A stretch of DNA of 64,000 bases from Desulfoscipio gibsoniae DSM 7213 (GCF_000233715.2 NC_021184.1:1760001-1824000); one strand, 5' to 3'; numbered from the stretch's first letter, positions 33,849-43,184 are shown. Program-made: numbers and translations. Notes: a model not told the origin generated them from the sequence alone.

Positions 33849-36800
33849 TTATAAGTCTGCAAAGGCCGCATCAATTTGGCTTAAAAGCGCTTCATCAGTA
33901 TAGTGCTTTAGTGAAATAGCCCCTGTTGGACACTTTGCGTTACAGAGACCATCTCCTTTACAGAGAACTGGATTAACTACAGCTTTTTTGCCTTGTCGTA
34001 TTTCACGAAACTCTATGGCACCATACGTACAAGCCAAGATGCACTCTCCACATCCCATACACTTACTCTCATTTACCTCACAAACAGAGCCTGAGGCTAT
34101 GACTGTATCATTTGAGAGGAGTGTTAAGACCCGACCGGCAGCTCCATAAGCCTGGCTGACTGTTTCTGCTATAAGCTTGGGATAGTGAGCTATCCCACAC
34201 AGGTAAATGCCTTCTGCTCCAAAGTCAACAGGTCTTAATTTTACATGGGCTTCCTGGAAGAATTCATCCGGACTCAAAGCCACCTTGAATAATTGTGCTA
34301 CTTCCTTACTTTCTGTGGAGGGAATAACAGCGGCAGCTAAAGCGATTGCATCGGCTTCTATCTCAAGCTTCTTACCTAAAACAGGATCGGTCACGATAAC
34401 CCTTAAAACAGGCCGTCCCTCTTCATTCTCAGCAGCTTCAACCTGTGGTTTGGCATCAGGATCATAGCGGATGAATCTGACATCCTTACTTGCCGCTTCC
34501 CGGTAATAATTCTCTTTGAACCCATATGTTCTGATATCCCTAAAGAGGATATATATATTCATCTCGGGGTTTATTTCTTTTAGGGTCAAGGCGTTTTTTA
34601 TAGATTCGTTGCAACATATCCGACTGCAGTAATTTCTCTCTTCATTTCTGCAGCCCACGCATTGAATCATCACCAGGCTCTCTGAATTAATGAGCCTTTT
34701 GTTTCCTTTGGCGATTTGCTCCTCCAACTCCAGGTGGGTCATTACACGCTCATCTTCACTATAAAGGTATTCGGTGGGTTTATATACTTGGGCACCGGTA
34801 GCGATGATGGTTGCTCCATGTTTAATTTCTGTTATCCTTTTTTCAAATTCCACCCTGGTCACGAAATTCCCCACATAACCGCTAGCTTCAGTAATGATGG
34901 CGCCAGTATATACATGTATTAAGGGGTGCTGATACACCTTTGCTATAAGGTCGCGCAAATAAGCCTGAACATCCAGTCCTTCCAGGGTATAATGTAGTTT
35001 CCGAGCGATTCCTCCCAAGTCTGTGTCCTTTTCCACCAGGTAAACACTATGTCCCTGGTTAGCTATGGAGAGTGCACTGGTTAAGCCGGCCACGCCTCCT
35101 CCGACTACCAAAGCATTCTTGTTAACGGGCAGATCAAACTCTTGCAAGGGCTTCAAAAGGCAAGCCCGGGCAACTGACATTCGGATTAATTCCTGTGCCT
35201 TTTGGGTGGCCGCTGCCTTTTCTTTAGAGTGAACCCAGGAGCAATGCTCTCTAATATTAGCAAAATCGAAATAATATTGATTAATTCCGGCTTCCCGAAG
35301 GGTGTCCCGGAACAGCGGTTCATGTGTCCTGGGGGTACAAGCTGCGACAATCACGCGGTTGAGCTCTCTTTCCTGGATATCCTTTGCTAACATTGCGGCG
35401 GCTTCAGAAGAACATATAAAGAGGTTTTCTTCAGCATGAACAACATTTGGTAAAGTCTTGGCATATTCAACTGTAGCAGGAACATTTACCACTCTTCCAA
35501 TATTAGCTCCACAATGACATACATAGACACCCACCTTGGCCTGCTCTTGTGAGACATCCCTTTCGGGCGGGTACGTCCTTTCTTTGGCTAGGTTCCCTCT
35601 CCTGTAGTTCAGGAGTTCGCCACACTGGGAACCGGCCCCGCTGGCGGTTACAACCGACTCAGGGATATCTAAAGGACCTTGGAATGCCCCGCTGACAAAA
35701 ATTCCCGGGCGGGAGGTCTCCATAGGATTAACGGGGTTGGTTTTGCAAAATCCCTGCGCATTAAGCTCGATGCCGAACTTATCTGCCAGTCCCTTTGCAT
35801 CAACAGGCGGGTTCAATCCAACGGATAATACTACCATATCGAATTCTTCCTCTTTTACTCCATCCACGGTAGTAGAATATCGCACCGTGACATTCTTGGT
35901 TTCCGGGTCCTCTTTCACTATCGATACATAGCTTCTGATAAAGCGAACCCCGGGAAGCTTCGCTGTTCTTTGATAGAATCGTTCGAAATCCTTGCCATAG
36001 GAACGAATATCGTTATGAAATATCGTACACTCAGCCCCGGCGTCATGATCTTTTGTCAAAATTACATGTTTTTGAGCATAAGTGCAGCAAACAGATGAAC
36101 AATAGCTGTTACCGCCGGGAAGAACTTGCCTGGAACCAACGCATTGAATCCAGGCTATCTTATGGGGATGCTTTTTGTCGGAAGCACGCAATATTTCACC
36201 TTCGTATGGCCCGGTGGCACATAATAGCCGTTCATAGTCCATACTGGTTACAACGTTTGCAAACTCTCCGTAGCGATACTCCTCTCTCAGCTTGGGATCG
36301 AATGGCTCAAAGCCCGGGGACAGAATTATCGCTCCTACTTTTACTTCTACCTTCTCCGCCGTTTGATTGAAATCTATGGCTTTATTCTTACAAACTCCTT
36401 CGCAAATACGACATTTATTTTCTTTAAGGTAAAGACAACTTTCATCTATATAAGGTTTAAGAGGGATTGCTTGAGCAAAATATATATGGATGGCTTTATT
36501 CTTCGATATTTCCTGATTAAATTGATTAGGGTACAAGACCGGGCAGTATTCTACACAGGTAGTACACCCAGTGCATTTGCTTTCATTAATATATCTGGGC
36601 TTTTTATTCAGGATTACCTTAAAGTCTCCAGCTTTCCCTTCGACACTGTCAACTTCAGTATATGTCATGATCTCTATATTGGGATGCCTGTTACATTCAA
36701 CAAATTTAGGCGATTCAATACACATTGAACAGTCATTGGTGGGAAAGGTCTTATCAAGCTGTGACATGTGTCCGCCAATGGTCGGGGCTTTATCCACCAA

Positions 36801-36941
36801 GTAAACCTTAAAACCCGCAGTGCCAAGATCAAGCGCGGCTTGAATACCACTGATCCCACCACCTACAATCATGACATCTCCAAAAGTACTATTAACGTGA
36901 CTTTTAGAAATCTGTTTTATAATTTGTTCTTTTCCCATCAT
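33849..36941 (-). CDS. hdrA: HdrA-like iron-sulfur flavoprotein, double-length
   Basis: 1030 residues, about one and a half times a usual HdrA. Residues 20-480 are an extra FAD half (VMIVGGGISGIQAALDLG) with inserted clusters (CTGCTTCVEYC; CRICEGVCKNKAI). From residue 490 the standard HdrA follows: VYVCHCGANIGRV, ACTPRTHEPLFRDTL, a second FAD motif VVGGGVAGLTSALSI, and C-terminal ferredoxin motifs CMGCGECILACTYGAI and CNAKCPTGAI. The protein probably works in the cytoplasm and may confurcate or bifurcate electrons between ferredoxin, NADH or disulfides. No HdrBC lies next to it. No in-frame TGA suggests selenocysteine. Relics of a second copy lie just upstream. Confidence 0.88.
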   Translation of the reverse strand: MMGKEQIIKQISKSHVNSTFGDVMIVGGGISGIQAALDLGTAGFKVYLVDKAPTIGGHMSQLDKTFPTNDCSMCIESPKFVECNRHPNIEIMTYTEVDSVEGKAGDFKVILNKKPRYINESKCTGCTTCVEYCPVLYPNQFNQEISKNKAIHIYFAQAIPLKPYIDESCLYLKENKCRICEGVCKNKAIDFNQTAEKVEVKVGAIILSPGFEPFDPKLREEYRYGEFANVVTSMDYERLLCATGPYEGEILRASDKKHPHKIAWIQCVGSRQVLPGGNSYCSSVCCTYAQKHVILTKDHDAGAECTIFHNDIRSYGKDFERFYQRTAKLPGVRFIRSYVSIVKEDPETKNVTVRYSTTVDGVKEEEFDMVVLSVGLNPPVDAKGLADKFGIELNAQGFCKTNPVNPMETSRPGIFVSGAFQGPLDIPESVVTASGAGSQCGELLNYRRGNLAKERTYPPERDVSQEQAKVGVYVCHCGANIGRVVNVPATVEYAKTLPNVVHAEENLFICSSEAAAMLAKDIQERELNRVIVAACTPRTHEPLFRDTLREAGINQYYFDFANIREHCSWVHSKEKAAATQKAQELIRMSVARACLLKPLQEFDLPVNKNALVVGGGVAGLTSALSIANQGHSVYLVEKDTDLGGIARKLHYTLEGLDVQAYLRDLIAKVYQHPLIHVYTGAIITEASGYVGNFVTRVEFEKRITEIKHGATIIATGAQVYKPTEYLYSEDERVMTHLELEEQIAKGNKRLINSESLVMIQCVGCRNEERNYCSRICCNESIKNALTLKEINPEMNIYILFRDIRTYGFKENYYREAASKDVRFIRYDPDAKPQVEAAENEEGRPVLRVIVTDPVLGKKLEIEADAIALAAAVIPSTESKEVAQLFKVALSPDEFFQEAHVKLRPVDFGAEGIYLCGIAHYPKLIAETVSQAYGAAGRVLTLLSNDTVIASGSVCEVNESKCMGCGECILACTYGAIEFREIRQGKKAVVNPVLCKGDGLCNAKCPTGAISLKHYTDEALLSQIDAAFADL

Positions 36942-37067
36942 TTTTCTCCACCCTCATAAGGTTATATTGCCCGTACTCTTCTGAGTTTGAAAACTGCTTT
37001 ATAGCAGACAATTGCCTATAATTCCTAATAGCATTGGTTAAAAACATATGTTCTTTATTTTTACTTC

Positions 37068-37503
37068 TGAGGTGTAATAATCGCTTGGTTTACTAATGAC
37101 TTCTTTAATTTGAAACCGCCTTAATTTGGCTTAAGAGCTCATTATCGGTATAGTGCTTACTAAATAGCGCTGTTGGACACTTTGTATTGATCCGAATACA
37201 GGCCCCACATACATTAAACTTACGCACTTTACTTCACAAACAGAGTCGTAGGGACTACGACAGTACTAAAATGACATCACTAAGATGGAACAACTGCCTA
37301 TATAAGAACCTCGTCTGTTCCTTTTGAGTAAGCAGTTGAGTACATATGCTAGATCGACCCTGCTAGTGCACATGATGCGTATAAGTTTTGTATAAGTCGC
37401 ATATTGTTGTCTGGAAACTCCAGCCAAATCAGCAGCGCCGTTTGCTCACCAATATAACATAAAACTCAAGATCCTGGTTTTGAACTTAAGCTTTGCACCC
37501 ATG
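37068..37503 (-). pseudogene. Decayed copies of mvhD and hdrA ends
   Basis: 37068-37270 aligns with the mvhD-hdrA spacer and the 3' end of hdrA (compare ctgaggtgtaataatcgctt with ctgaggcagtaataactgct at 33807-33826, and ggacactttg near 37168 with 33930). 37290-37503 aligns with the first 70 codons of mvhD (aactccagcaaggtctgcac at 33711 against aactccagccaaatcagcag at 37412), including the reversed start codon near 37501. Frames are broken everywhere. The arrangement implies a former tandem of hdrA-mvhD units reduced by deletion. Confidence 0.7.
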
Positions 37504-37781
37504 CTTATCTCACCTCCCTTACTCAGTAATCCCATTCTTGTTGATAACCGAACTTCTACTTTATCATGGGATAGGAGAGTTAAAGCTCAGCAAGTAATTC
37601 TATAAGCTTGCCTAATCCTATTTTATAAGCAATTCATTGTACCCCGGATAGACGAAATTGGGCGGGTTAAAAAACAGTTCTCTAATTTGAATTGCTGCTC
37701 ATTGATAAATATTCAATAAAAACCACTAGATACCTTTATGACAGCGATAAATAATTTTTATCAGCATTTAAAATTAAATAA
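37504..37781. other. AT-rich intergenic stretch
   Basis: No gene, repeat or RNA that I can support. It separates the hdr relics from the terminator at 37782. Confidence 0.4.
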
Positions 37782-37809
37782 AAAAGCACTATCATATGAT
37801 AGTGCTTTT
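37782..37809. terminator. Bidirectional terminator
   Basis: Perfect 28-bp palindrome, aaaagcactatcat followed by its reverse complement, with A and T runs on the two sides. It serves the minus-strand fragment ending at 37809. Confidence 0.85.
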
Positions 37810-38147
37810 CAAGTAGTTTCCAGCACTTTTTGATAATCCAAGGGATTATCCATATCCAGCAATACTACTTGATCCTCGACTTCCACATCCAGGGCATCTA
37901 TTGCATAGTTACTAAGCAACGACCTTAACCCTCCAGGCTGGTTCCAGGAAAGTATACTTTTTATATACGCAGCAGAAATAAGCGGGGGGTGTCCCCTTAA
38001 CCCTTTAAAATTGGGATATATAATGCCAGCCTTGCTCTCCCGGTAAACCTGTATTATCTCCCTGATGGTTTGCGGTTTGACCAGCGGATTATCCCCGGGC
38101 AGCATAAAAAATGCCTGCACCTCGGGTCCTTTGGAAACTATTATCAA
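37809..38147 (-). pseudogene. MobA/MocA-like nucleotidyltransferase, 5'-truncated
   Basis: The fragment carries the central and C-terminal parts of a NTP-transferase of the molybdenum-cofactor type: AFFMLPGDNPLVKPQTIREI (the acid-containing metal site), GLRGHPPLISAAYIKSIL and LLDMDNPLDYQKVLE. The N-terminal GxGxSxRxG nucleotide-binding loop, about 90 residues, is missing. The open frame ends in AT-rich DNA at 38147. It is therefore inactive. Family members transfer CMP or GMP to molybdopterin. The only other molybdenum-cofactor gene in the window is the MoaE-like gene at 7483. Confidence 0.7.
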
Positions 38148-38284
38148 TTAATAAATTATTTTGTTTTACATTATCCGTTCAACCGACCATCGGGGCTATA
38201 CAATTTACCGTCTTTATCATAAAAATAAATCCAATAAAAATTATTTATTAGATTTATTTAATAACTTTATGATAAAATACTTTC

Positions 38285-38380
38285 GGGGAGAATGGGGATG
38301 GTCCCCCCGCGGGCCGCAAACCCGTTGGCCTGCCCGTAACCAGGGTGGGAGTCCGGTTCGATTCCGACTTCTCCCCTCCA
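38285..38380 (+). tRNA. tRNA-Sec-shaped tRNA with GCA (Cys) anticodon (selC*-like)
   Basis: 96 bases including CCA. An 8-bp acceptor stem (38285-38292 with 38369-38376). D arm ggggatggtcccc with 4-5 bp and a minimal loop. Anticodon stem cggg/cccg with loop ccgcaaa, giving anticodon GCA at 38316-38318. Bases gttgg follow, then a 7-bp variable arm (38329-38335 with 38343-38349). The T arm is gtc(c)gg-ttcgatt-ccgac, 5 bp with one bulged C (38353 or 38354). Eight plus five pairs, the long variable arm and the tiny D lo​op are tRNA-Sec features, but the anticodon reads Cys codons. Position 33 is C instead of U. Such tRNA-Cys variants of selC have been reported in a few bacteria. Confidence 0.7.
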
Positions 38381-38383
38381 CAT

Positions 38384-38459
38384 TGGGGCGTAGCCAAGTG
38401 GTAAGGCACCGGTACTGGCGACTTTGGCATCTCGTTGCAAATCCAGCCGCCCCCAGCCA
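38384..38459 (+). pseudogene. Decayed tRNA, Gln-like
   Basis: tggggcgtagccaagtggta at the 5' end and ccagccg...agcca at the 3' end match tRNA-Gln outlines, and the length (76) is right. The acceptor 3' strand has one C too many, the T arm lacks the ttc of its loop (cgttgcaaatccagc), and no sound anticodon stem forms around gactttggc. It lies 3 bases after the selC*-like tRNA. It is probably a relic. Confidence 0.55.
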
Positions 38460-38478
38460 GCTTTTCATTTGTACATAA

Positions 38479-38554
38479 GGGCCATTGGCTCAATTGGTAG
38501 AGCAGGCGACTCTTAATCGTCAGGTTGAAGGTTCGAGTCCTTCATGGCCCACCA
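38479..38554 (+). tRNA. tRNA-Lys (CTT)
   Basis: A complete cloverleaf: acceptor gggccat/atggccc, D arm gctcaattggtagagc, anticodon stem ggcga/tcgtc around loop ctcttaa (anticodon CTT), T arm gaaggttcgagtccttc, and encoded CCA at 38552-38554. It is followed directly by a terminator, so it closes the small tRNA unit. Confidence 0.95.
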
Positions 38555-38586
38555 AAGGGAGTTCTTTCTAAGACTCCCTTTTAAAA
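38555..38586 (+). terminator. Terminator of the tRNA cluster
   Basis: aagggagt (38555-38562) pairs with actccctt (38573-38580), followed by ttaaaatt. Confidence 0.85.
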
Positions 38587-38606
38587 TTACATGGAAGTGA
38601 TGTTTG

Positions 38607-38822
38607 ATGGATGAAGAACTTAACAAAATAAAATTAAAGATGAAAGCACTTGGTTTTACCCAACAGCAAATTGAATCTATTATAGAGAAAACCCATTCCG
38701 GGAAATGTTGGGATGAAATGAGTGACCCAGAAAAGCAGCAAATACTAAGATCAATAAATGAAAGAATAATTTTTGCTAGAAAATTTTTTCAGATTTTAAG
38801 TTGTAATACCTGTTATAAATAA
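38607..38822 (+). CDS. Small helical protein of unknown function
   Basis: 71 residues beginning at ATG 38607 (TTG 38604 is in frame just before). The sequence is amphipathic and helical (ELNKIKLKMKALGFTQQQIE; DEMSDPEKQQILRSINERI) with a C-terminal CNTCYK. It resembles many short Clostridial proteins that lack a named family. The RBS ggaag is weak. It stands alone between the tRNA unit and the 23S fragment. Confidence 0.45.
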   Translation: MDEELNKIKLKMKALGFTQQQIESIIEKTHSGKCWDEMSDPEKQQILRSINERIIFARKFFQILSCNTCYK

Positions 38823-38934
38823 TATTAGCCTCATATTTATTTGCTATCTAATAGTAGGTAATCTGTATAAACCATTGGGTCACATATTGGTCTTAAGAAG
38901 GTGCAATTAGTTGTTAATAAGAAAGCTGCTATTA

Positions 38935-39890
<956 letters not shown>

Positions 39891-39891
39891 A

Positions 39892-39951
39892 GGTATTTGG
39901 GCATCTACCCTGCTGTGTGCCCCGAAGGGGTAGGAGAGTAGGTCGTTGCTG
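39892..39951 (+). repeat. 5S rRNA 3' half fused to the 23S fragment
   Basis: ggtatttgggc, then the insertion tgctgtgtgccccgaagggg, then gagagtaggtcgttgctgg match 768-831 of the 5S gene, including its second insertion. So this tail derives from the same expanded 5S type. Confidence 0.85.
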
Positions 39952-39965
39952 GAATTAATTTTAAA

Positions 39966-40111
39966 TAACCCCCTGGTTTTATGCCGGGGGTTTTAAAGCT
40001 TTTCTTTAATTTGCTAAACTATTAACGTGATGAGGGACTGTCCCCCTGTGGTAGTCCCCCTGTGGTAGGTTTTGGGAATGGCGAAAGCCAGGCCCAAAAC
40101 CTACCCGAGCA
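39966..40111 (+). repeat. 5S-downstream terminator and R1 repeat, copy 3
   Basis: The terminator aaccccc...gggggtttt (39967-39995) and R1 (39997-40111) follow as at 32456. This copy has gtccccctgtggta in tandem (40048-40061 and a second unit), so it is 13 bases longer. Stem ggttttggg/cccaaaacc is conserved. Confidence 0.8.
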
Positions 40112-40173
40112 GCTATCTCCAGACCTAATGTGGTAGAATGATTAAAAAGACGGTATAATATCATTAGGGGTGA

Positions 40174-40734
40174 ATGATAATGACTGTGGTAAACCCGCAT
40201 ATTAAATTCACATACGAGGACTACTGCCTGATGCCGGAAGACCGGCGTTACGAGTTGATCGGGGGGGAGTTTTTTATGGTTCCGTCGCCCAGCGTCATTC
40301 ACCAGAGGGTGGCTGCCAACCTGGAGGCCATTTTGCGTCAGTTTGTAATAGAAAAAAATTGCGGGGAGGTTCTTGATGCCCCGCTTGATGTGGTATTATC
40401 TTCCCAGGATGTGGTGCAGCCTGATATCATGTACATTTCCAGAGAGCGTTCCCACATCGTTACTGACATCAATATTCAGGGCGCGCCGGATCTGGTGGTG
40501 GAAATCCTTTCTCCCTCCACGGCGGAAAGGGATCGTACCATAAAAAAGAAGCTTTACGCCCGGCACGGGGTTAGGGAACTGTGGTTGGTCAACCCGGGGG
40601 CACAGGTGGTGGAAGTGTACTCCCTGGAAAAGGGTGAAGAAAAAACCCCTCTTTTATATGCCCGTTCCGAGCGCCGCCGGCTGGTTTCACCCCTTTTAAC
40701 CGGTTTATCAGTAAATCTGGATGAAGTGTTTTAA
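40174..40734 (+). CDS. Uma2-family restriction-endonuclease-like protein
   Basis: 186 residues of the Uma2/DUF820 family, PD-(D/E)XK fold. The start TYEDYCLMPEDRRYELIGGE, the acid in VVQPDIMYIS and the ExK in VVEILSPSTAERDRTIKKKL are preserved, so the nuclease site looks complete. The role in bacteria is not established; many copies occur in Cyanobacteria and in Peptococcaceae. ATG 40174 follows aggggtga. It is monocistronic, with a terminator at 40821. Confidence 0.88.
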   Translation: MIMTVVNPHIKFTYEDYCLMPEDRRYELIGGEFFMVPSPSVIHQRVAANLEAILRQFVIEKNCGEVLDAPLDVVLSSQDVVQPDIMYISRERSHIVTDINIQGAPDLVVEILSPSTAERDRTIKKKLYARHGVRELWLVNPGAQVVEVYSLEKGEEKTPLLYARSERRRLVSPLLTGLSVNLDEVF

Positions 40735-40820
40735 AAGGATTTCCGAATTGTTACAGGGATTTTAAGTGTGTGGTGCCGGCCTATCGTATGGCCATGGCCC
40801 CGGGTATAGTTTTAATGAAG

Positions 40821-40864
40821 ACAAGGGATTCCCACGATTGAAGTGAGAATCCCTTGTTATTTTG
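40821..40864 (+). terminator. Terminator after the Uma2 gene
   Basis: acaagggattcccac (40821-40835) pairs with gtgagaatcccttgt (40843-40857) with one mismatch, then tatttt. Confidence 0.85.
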
Positions 40865-40937
40865 GGGGGGATGGATTCGGTACTGTATACCGCGGGAGAT
40901 CTGACGAATCATTAAAGCTAATGGTTAGGAAGAAATA

Positions 40938-41430
40938 TTACGAAGTAAACGTTAAAAACTTTTTCCCCTCCTGTTTGCAGAGAGTTTGTACCAGATTGCG
41001 GCCTGAATATAGCACAGGTGGAATTCCGGCGGCAGATAGTACCCATTGGCCGGCCATATAGAAATTAGCCAATCCCGGCAGGGTCATAGGGATTGTGGTT
41101 CTTACCGTTTCGGGTGTGGTTAGCCAGCCAGCCAATATAGGAACCCCGGTGATTGCGGGTATAACGCCAAAAAGTATACGGCGTGGCCACATCAGTTATT
41201 TCTACAAGGGAAGAAATACCGGGGTAAAGTGTTTCCAATTGGTGGAGCACATTATTAGCCAACTTTGCTTTTTCAGTTTTATAAAGGGCTCTATTTCCTT
41301 GCAAATAATACCAGTGGTCAAAATCTGTGTCCAGCAAAACCTGAATTACCGTTTTCCCTTCAGGTGCAAAAGAAGGGTCGTTGTTTAAAACCCGTCCCCT
41401 TGACACCTTATTAGAAATAAAAGCACTTGC
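40938..41430 (-). pseudogene. FAD-dependent oxidoreductase (CrtI/phytoene-desaturase-like), C-terminal remnant
   Basis: Read leftwards, the first frame gives FAPEGKTVIQVLLDTDFDHW, then ISSLVEITDVATPYTFWRYT and RGSYIGWL. After a frameshift at the ccagccagcc run near 41125, the second frame continues TTPETVRTTIPMTLPGLANF, YMAGQWVLSAAGIPPVLYSG and stops at 40938. This is the substrate-binding and FAD-closing end of a CrtI-type amine-oxidase-fold enzyme. The N-terminal FAD-binding part is absent. Confidence 0.7.
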
Positions 41431-41460
41431 GAAACGGGCCTTTTTTCTATATGATTTAAT

Positions 41461-41482
41461 TATACCGGGCGGTCGGTTTATA
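41461..41482 (+). promoter_or_regulatory. TetR operator, upstream of tetR
   Basis: tataccgggcggtcggtttata is a near-palindrome with half site tataccg. It closely resembles 42126-42146 and lies 22 bases before the tetR start. Confidence 0.7.
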
Positions 41483-41503
41483 GAAATCAAAAGGAGCGGG
41501 TTC

Positions 41504-42109
41504 ATGACTAAACGCAGACACGAAGGAGAACAAACAAAGCAGCATATCATTGACCAGGCTAAGATCTTGTTTTCCCAAAAGGGATACACCGGCACTTCCA
41601 TCAAAGACATCTGTGACGCTACGGGCTGTAGCAAAGGCAGCATTTATTACCATTTTAAAAACAAAGAAGATATATTTCTCAATTTGGCGGAACAAACCTT
41701 CACGCAATGGTGGGAGCAGTGGGAAAAAATATCCTCTCAATATGAATTGGTTGCCAATAAACTTTATGCATACGCAGACTATAAAGCTGATAACTTCCAA
41801 AAACCGATGAACAAAGCCGGGGAAGAGTTTCTTAGCAAAGTGGGAGCTAATTCGGAAGCCGGTAAAACATTTTTAGCTATTATTAACAACTTTCTTGCAG
41901 GCTACGAAAAACTCATGTCAGAGGGGATCGCCAGGGGCGAGTTCAAAAATGATGATCCCAAGGAATTGGCCGGTATTTTCGTAAGTTTACATACAGGATT
42001 AAGCCATAGTTGTTATGTCTTGAATATGAATTGTGACGTTATGAAAGCATTTTTTCGCAAAGGAACTGACGTTTTCTTACAAGGTATAAGTACAAGTAAA
42101 AACACATAA
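41504..42109 (+). CDS. TetR-family transcriptional repressor
   Basis: 201 residues. The N-terminal HTH (IIDQAKILFSQKGYTGTSIKDICDATGCSKGSIYYHFKNK, given here as adjoining motifs at residues 14-53) is typical of TetR; the C-terminal 140 residues are a helical ligand-binding domain. ATG 41504 follows aaaggag. Matching palindromes before this gene (41461) and before the hydrolase gene (42126) indicate that it represses both itself and that hydrolase. Inducer unknown. Confidence 0.88.
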   Translation: MTKRRHEGEQTKQHIIDQAKILFSQKGYTGTSIKDICDATGCSKGSIYYHFKNKEDIFLNLAEQTFTQWWEQWEKISSQYELVANKLYAYADYKADNFQKPMNKAGEEFLSKVGANSEAGKTFLAIINNFLAGYEKLMSEGIARGEFKNDDPKELAGIFVSLHTGLSHSCYVLNMNCDVMKAFFRKGTDVFLQGISTSKNT

Positions 42110-42125
42110 TTTTTTTAAAATTTAT

Positions 42126-42146
42126 TATACCGAACGGTCAGTATGT
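42126..42146 (+). promoter_or_regulatory. TetR operator, upstream of the hydrolase
   Basis: tataccgaacggtcagtatg shares tataccg-N2-cggtc-gt with the site at 41461. It lies about 75 bases before the hydrolase ATG. Confidence 0.7.
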
Positions 42147-42219
42147 TAATTTTGTTAATAAGGAATGACATCAGTTTAATTGCGTCTTTTGAAAAATAAT
42201 AAAACAGGGGGGTATTTAA

Positions 42220-43107
42220 ATGGTAAAAAGATTCAAAAGCATGGAAGGAAAACAACTGATTTATGAGTCTTATAACAGACTGCTGGAAAGATGGGAAGTT
42301 GATAAAGAGGAAATGGATATTGAAACCGGGTATGGGAAAACTCATGTCATTATCTCAGGTAACCGGGCAAATCCCCCTCTCTTACTTTTTCATGGCACTG
42401 GTGATAATTCGGCAATGATGTGGTTACTTAACATACAGGAATTAGTAAAACATTTTTATATAATGGCTGTAGATTCTCTCGGGGGGGCGGGAAAAAGTGA
42501 ACCTAACGAGAGTTATCTTAAAAAATTCGACTTGGCTGTATGGGTAGATTACATATTAGATGCATTAAATATTAACAAAACCAACATAGCCGGGGTATCA
42601 TACGGTGGTTACATGTCACTGGCCTATGCAGCAAGAAACCCGGACCGGGTAAGTAAGATTGTTTGTATGGCCAACTATCCCTCTGTAAAAGGTATAAAGT
42701 CCCATTTACTAATACTAAGAAGTGTAAAAGTTTTTTTGCCGGAAATTTTAAATCCTACCGAAGAAAATGCGGTAAAGCTACTTCAAAAACTAACTGGTCC
42801 AAACTCTGATGTATTCTCACTAAACAAAGAGATGATGAAGCATTGGTTATATATATTGAAATATAGCGTGGTTTCAAAAAATAAAGTGATACATTTTGAT
42901 AATGAAGCAATGTCCGTATTCCGGGATAAAGCGCTATTTCTGATCGGTGACAGCGACAGAGTGATATATCATCCAGCAGTTATAAAAATATTGAACGATA
43001 ATAATTTAAATTATAAAATTATAAAAGATGTTGGGCATGCCATTAACCATGAACAGCCGAAGTTAATTAACAGAGAAATTATTGATTATCTTTTAGTTAG
43101 TGCGTAA
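42220..43107 (+). CDS. Alpha/beta hydrolase under TetR control
   Basis: 295 residues. Oxyanion strand PPLLLFHGTGDNSAMMW, nucleophile elbow NIAGVSYGGYMSLAYAAR (G-x-S-x-G, residue about 130), acid in FLIGDSDRVI and catalytic His in DVGHAINHEQP are all present. It resembles lipase- or esterase-like hydrolases such as MhpC/YcdJ. ATG 42220 follows caggggggt. Location behind a TetR gene with matching operators suggests induction by a small lipophilic molecule, perhaps its substrate. Confidence 0.85.
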   Translation: MVKRFKSMEGKQLIYESYNRLLERWEVDKEEMDIETGYGKTHVIISGNRANPPLLLFHGTGDNSAMMWLLNIQELVKHFYIMAVDSLGGAGKSEPNESYLKKFDLAVWVDYILDALNINKTNIAGVSYGGYMSLAYAARNPDRVSKIVCMANYPSVKGIKSHLLILRSVKVFLPEILNPTEENAVKLLQKLTGPNSDVFSLNKEMMKHWLYILKYSVVSKNKVIHFDNEAMSVFRDKALFLIGDSDRVIYHPAVIKILNDNNLNYKIIKDVGHAINHEQPKLINREIIDYLLVSA

Positions 43108-43184
43108 ACCAGTTTTACAATGGACGCCAATGTTAAAACACGATTTCTTAAATTCAAAGCTATGTAAAGTGAATTAATTAGAAA

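Noticed and set aside
33849-36941. Selenocysteine codon in hdrA
   Set aside because: Looked for because of the selC-like tRNA nearby; the frame has no internal TGA and Cys occupies the cluster positions.
38384-38459. Functional tRNA-Gln or tRNA-Pro
   Set aside because: No stable anticodon or T stem forms with either TTG or TGG as anticodon.
38161-38493. Open reading frames across the tRNA cluster
   Set aside because: They cover three tRNA-like sequences and have no RBS; chance frames in GC-rich tRNA DNA.
41065-41643. 192-residue minus-strand protein overlapping tetR
   Set aside because: Its N-terminal part is antisense to tetR; only the part below about 41430 is protein-like, and it is frameshifted.
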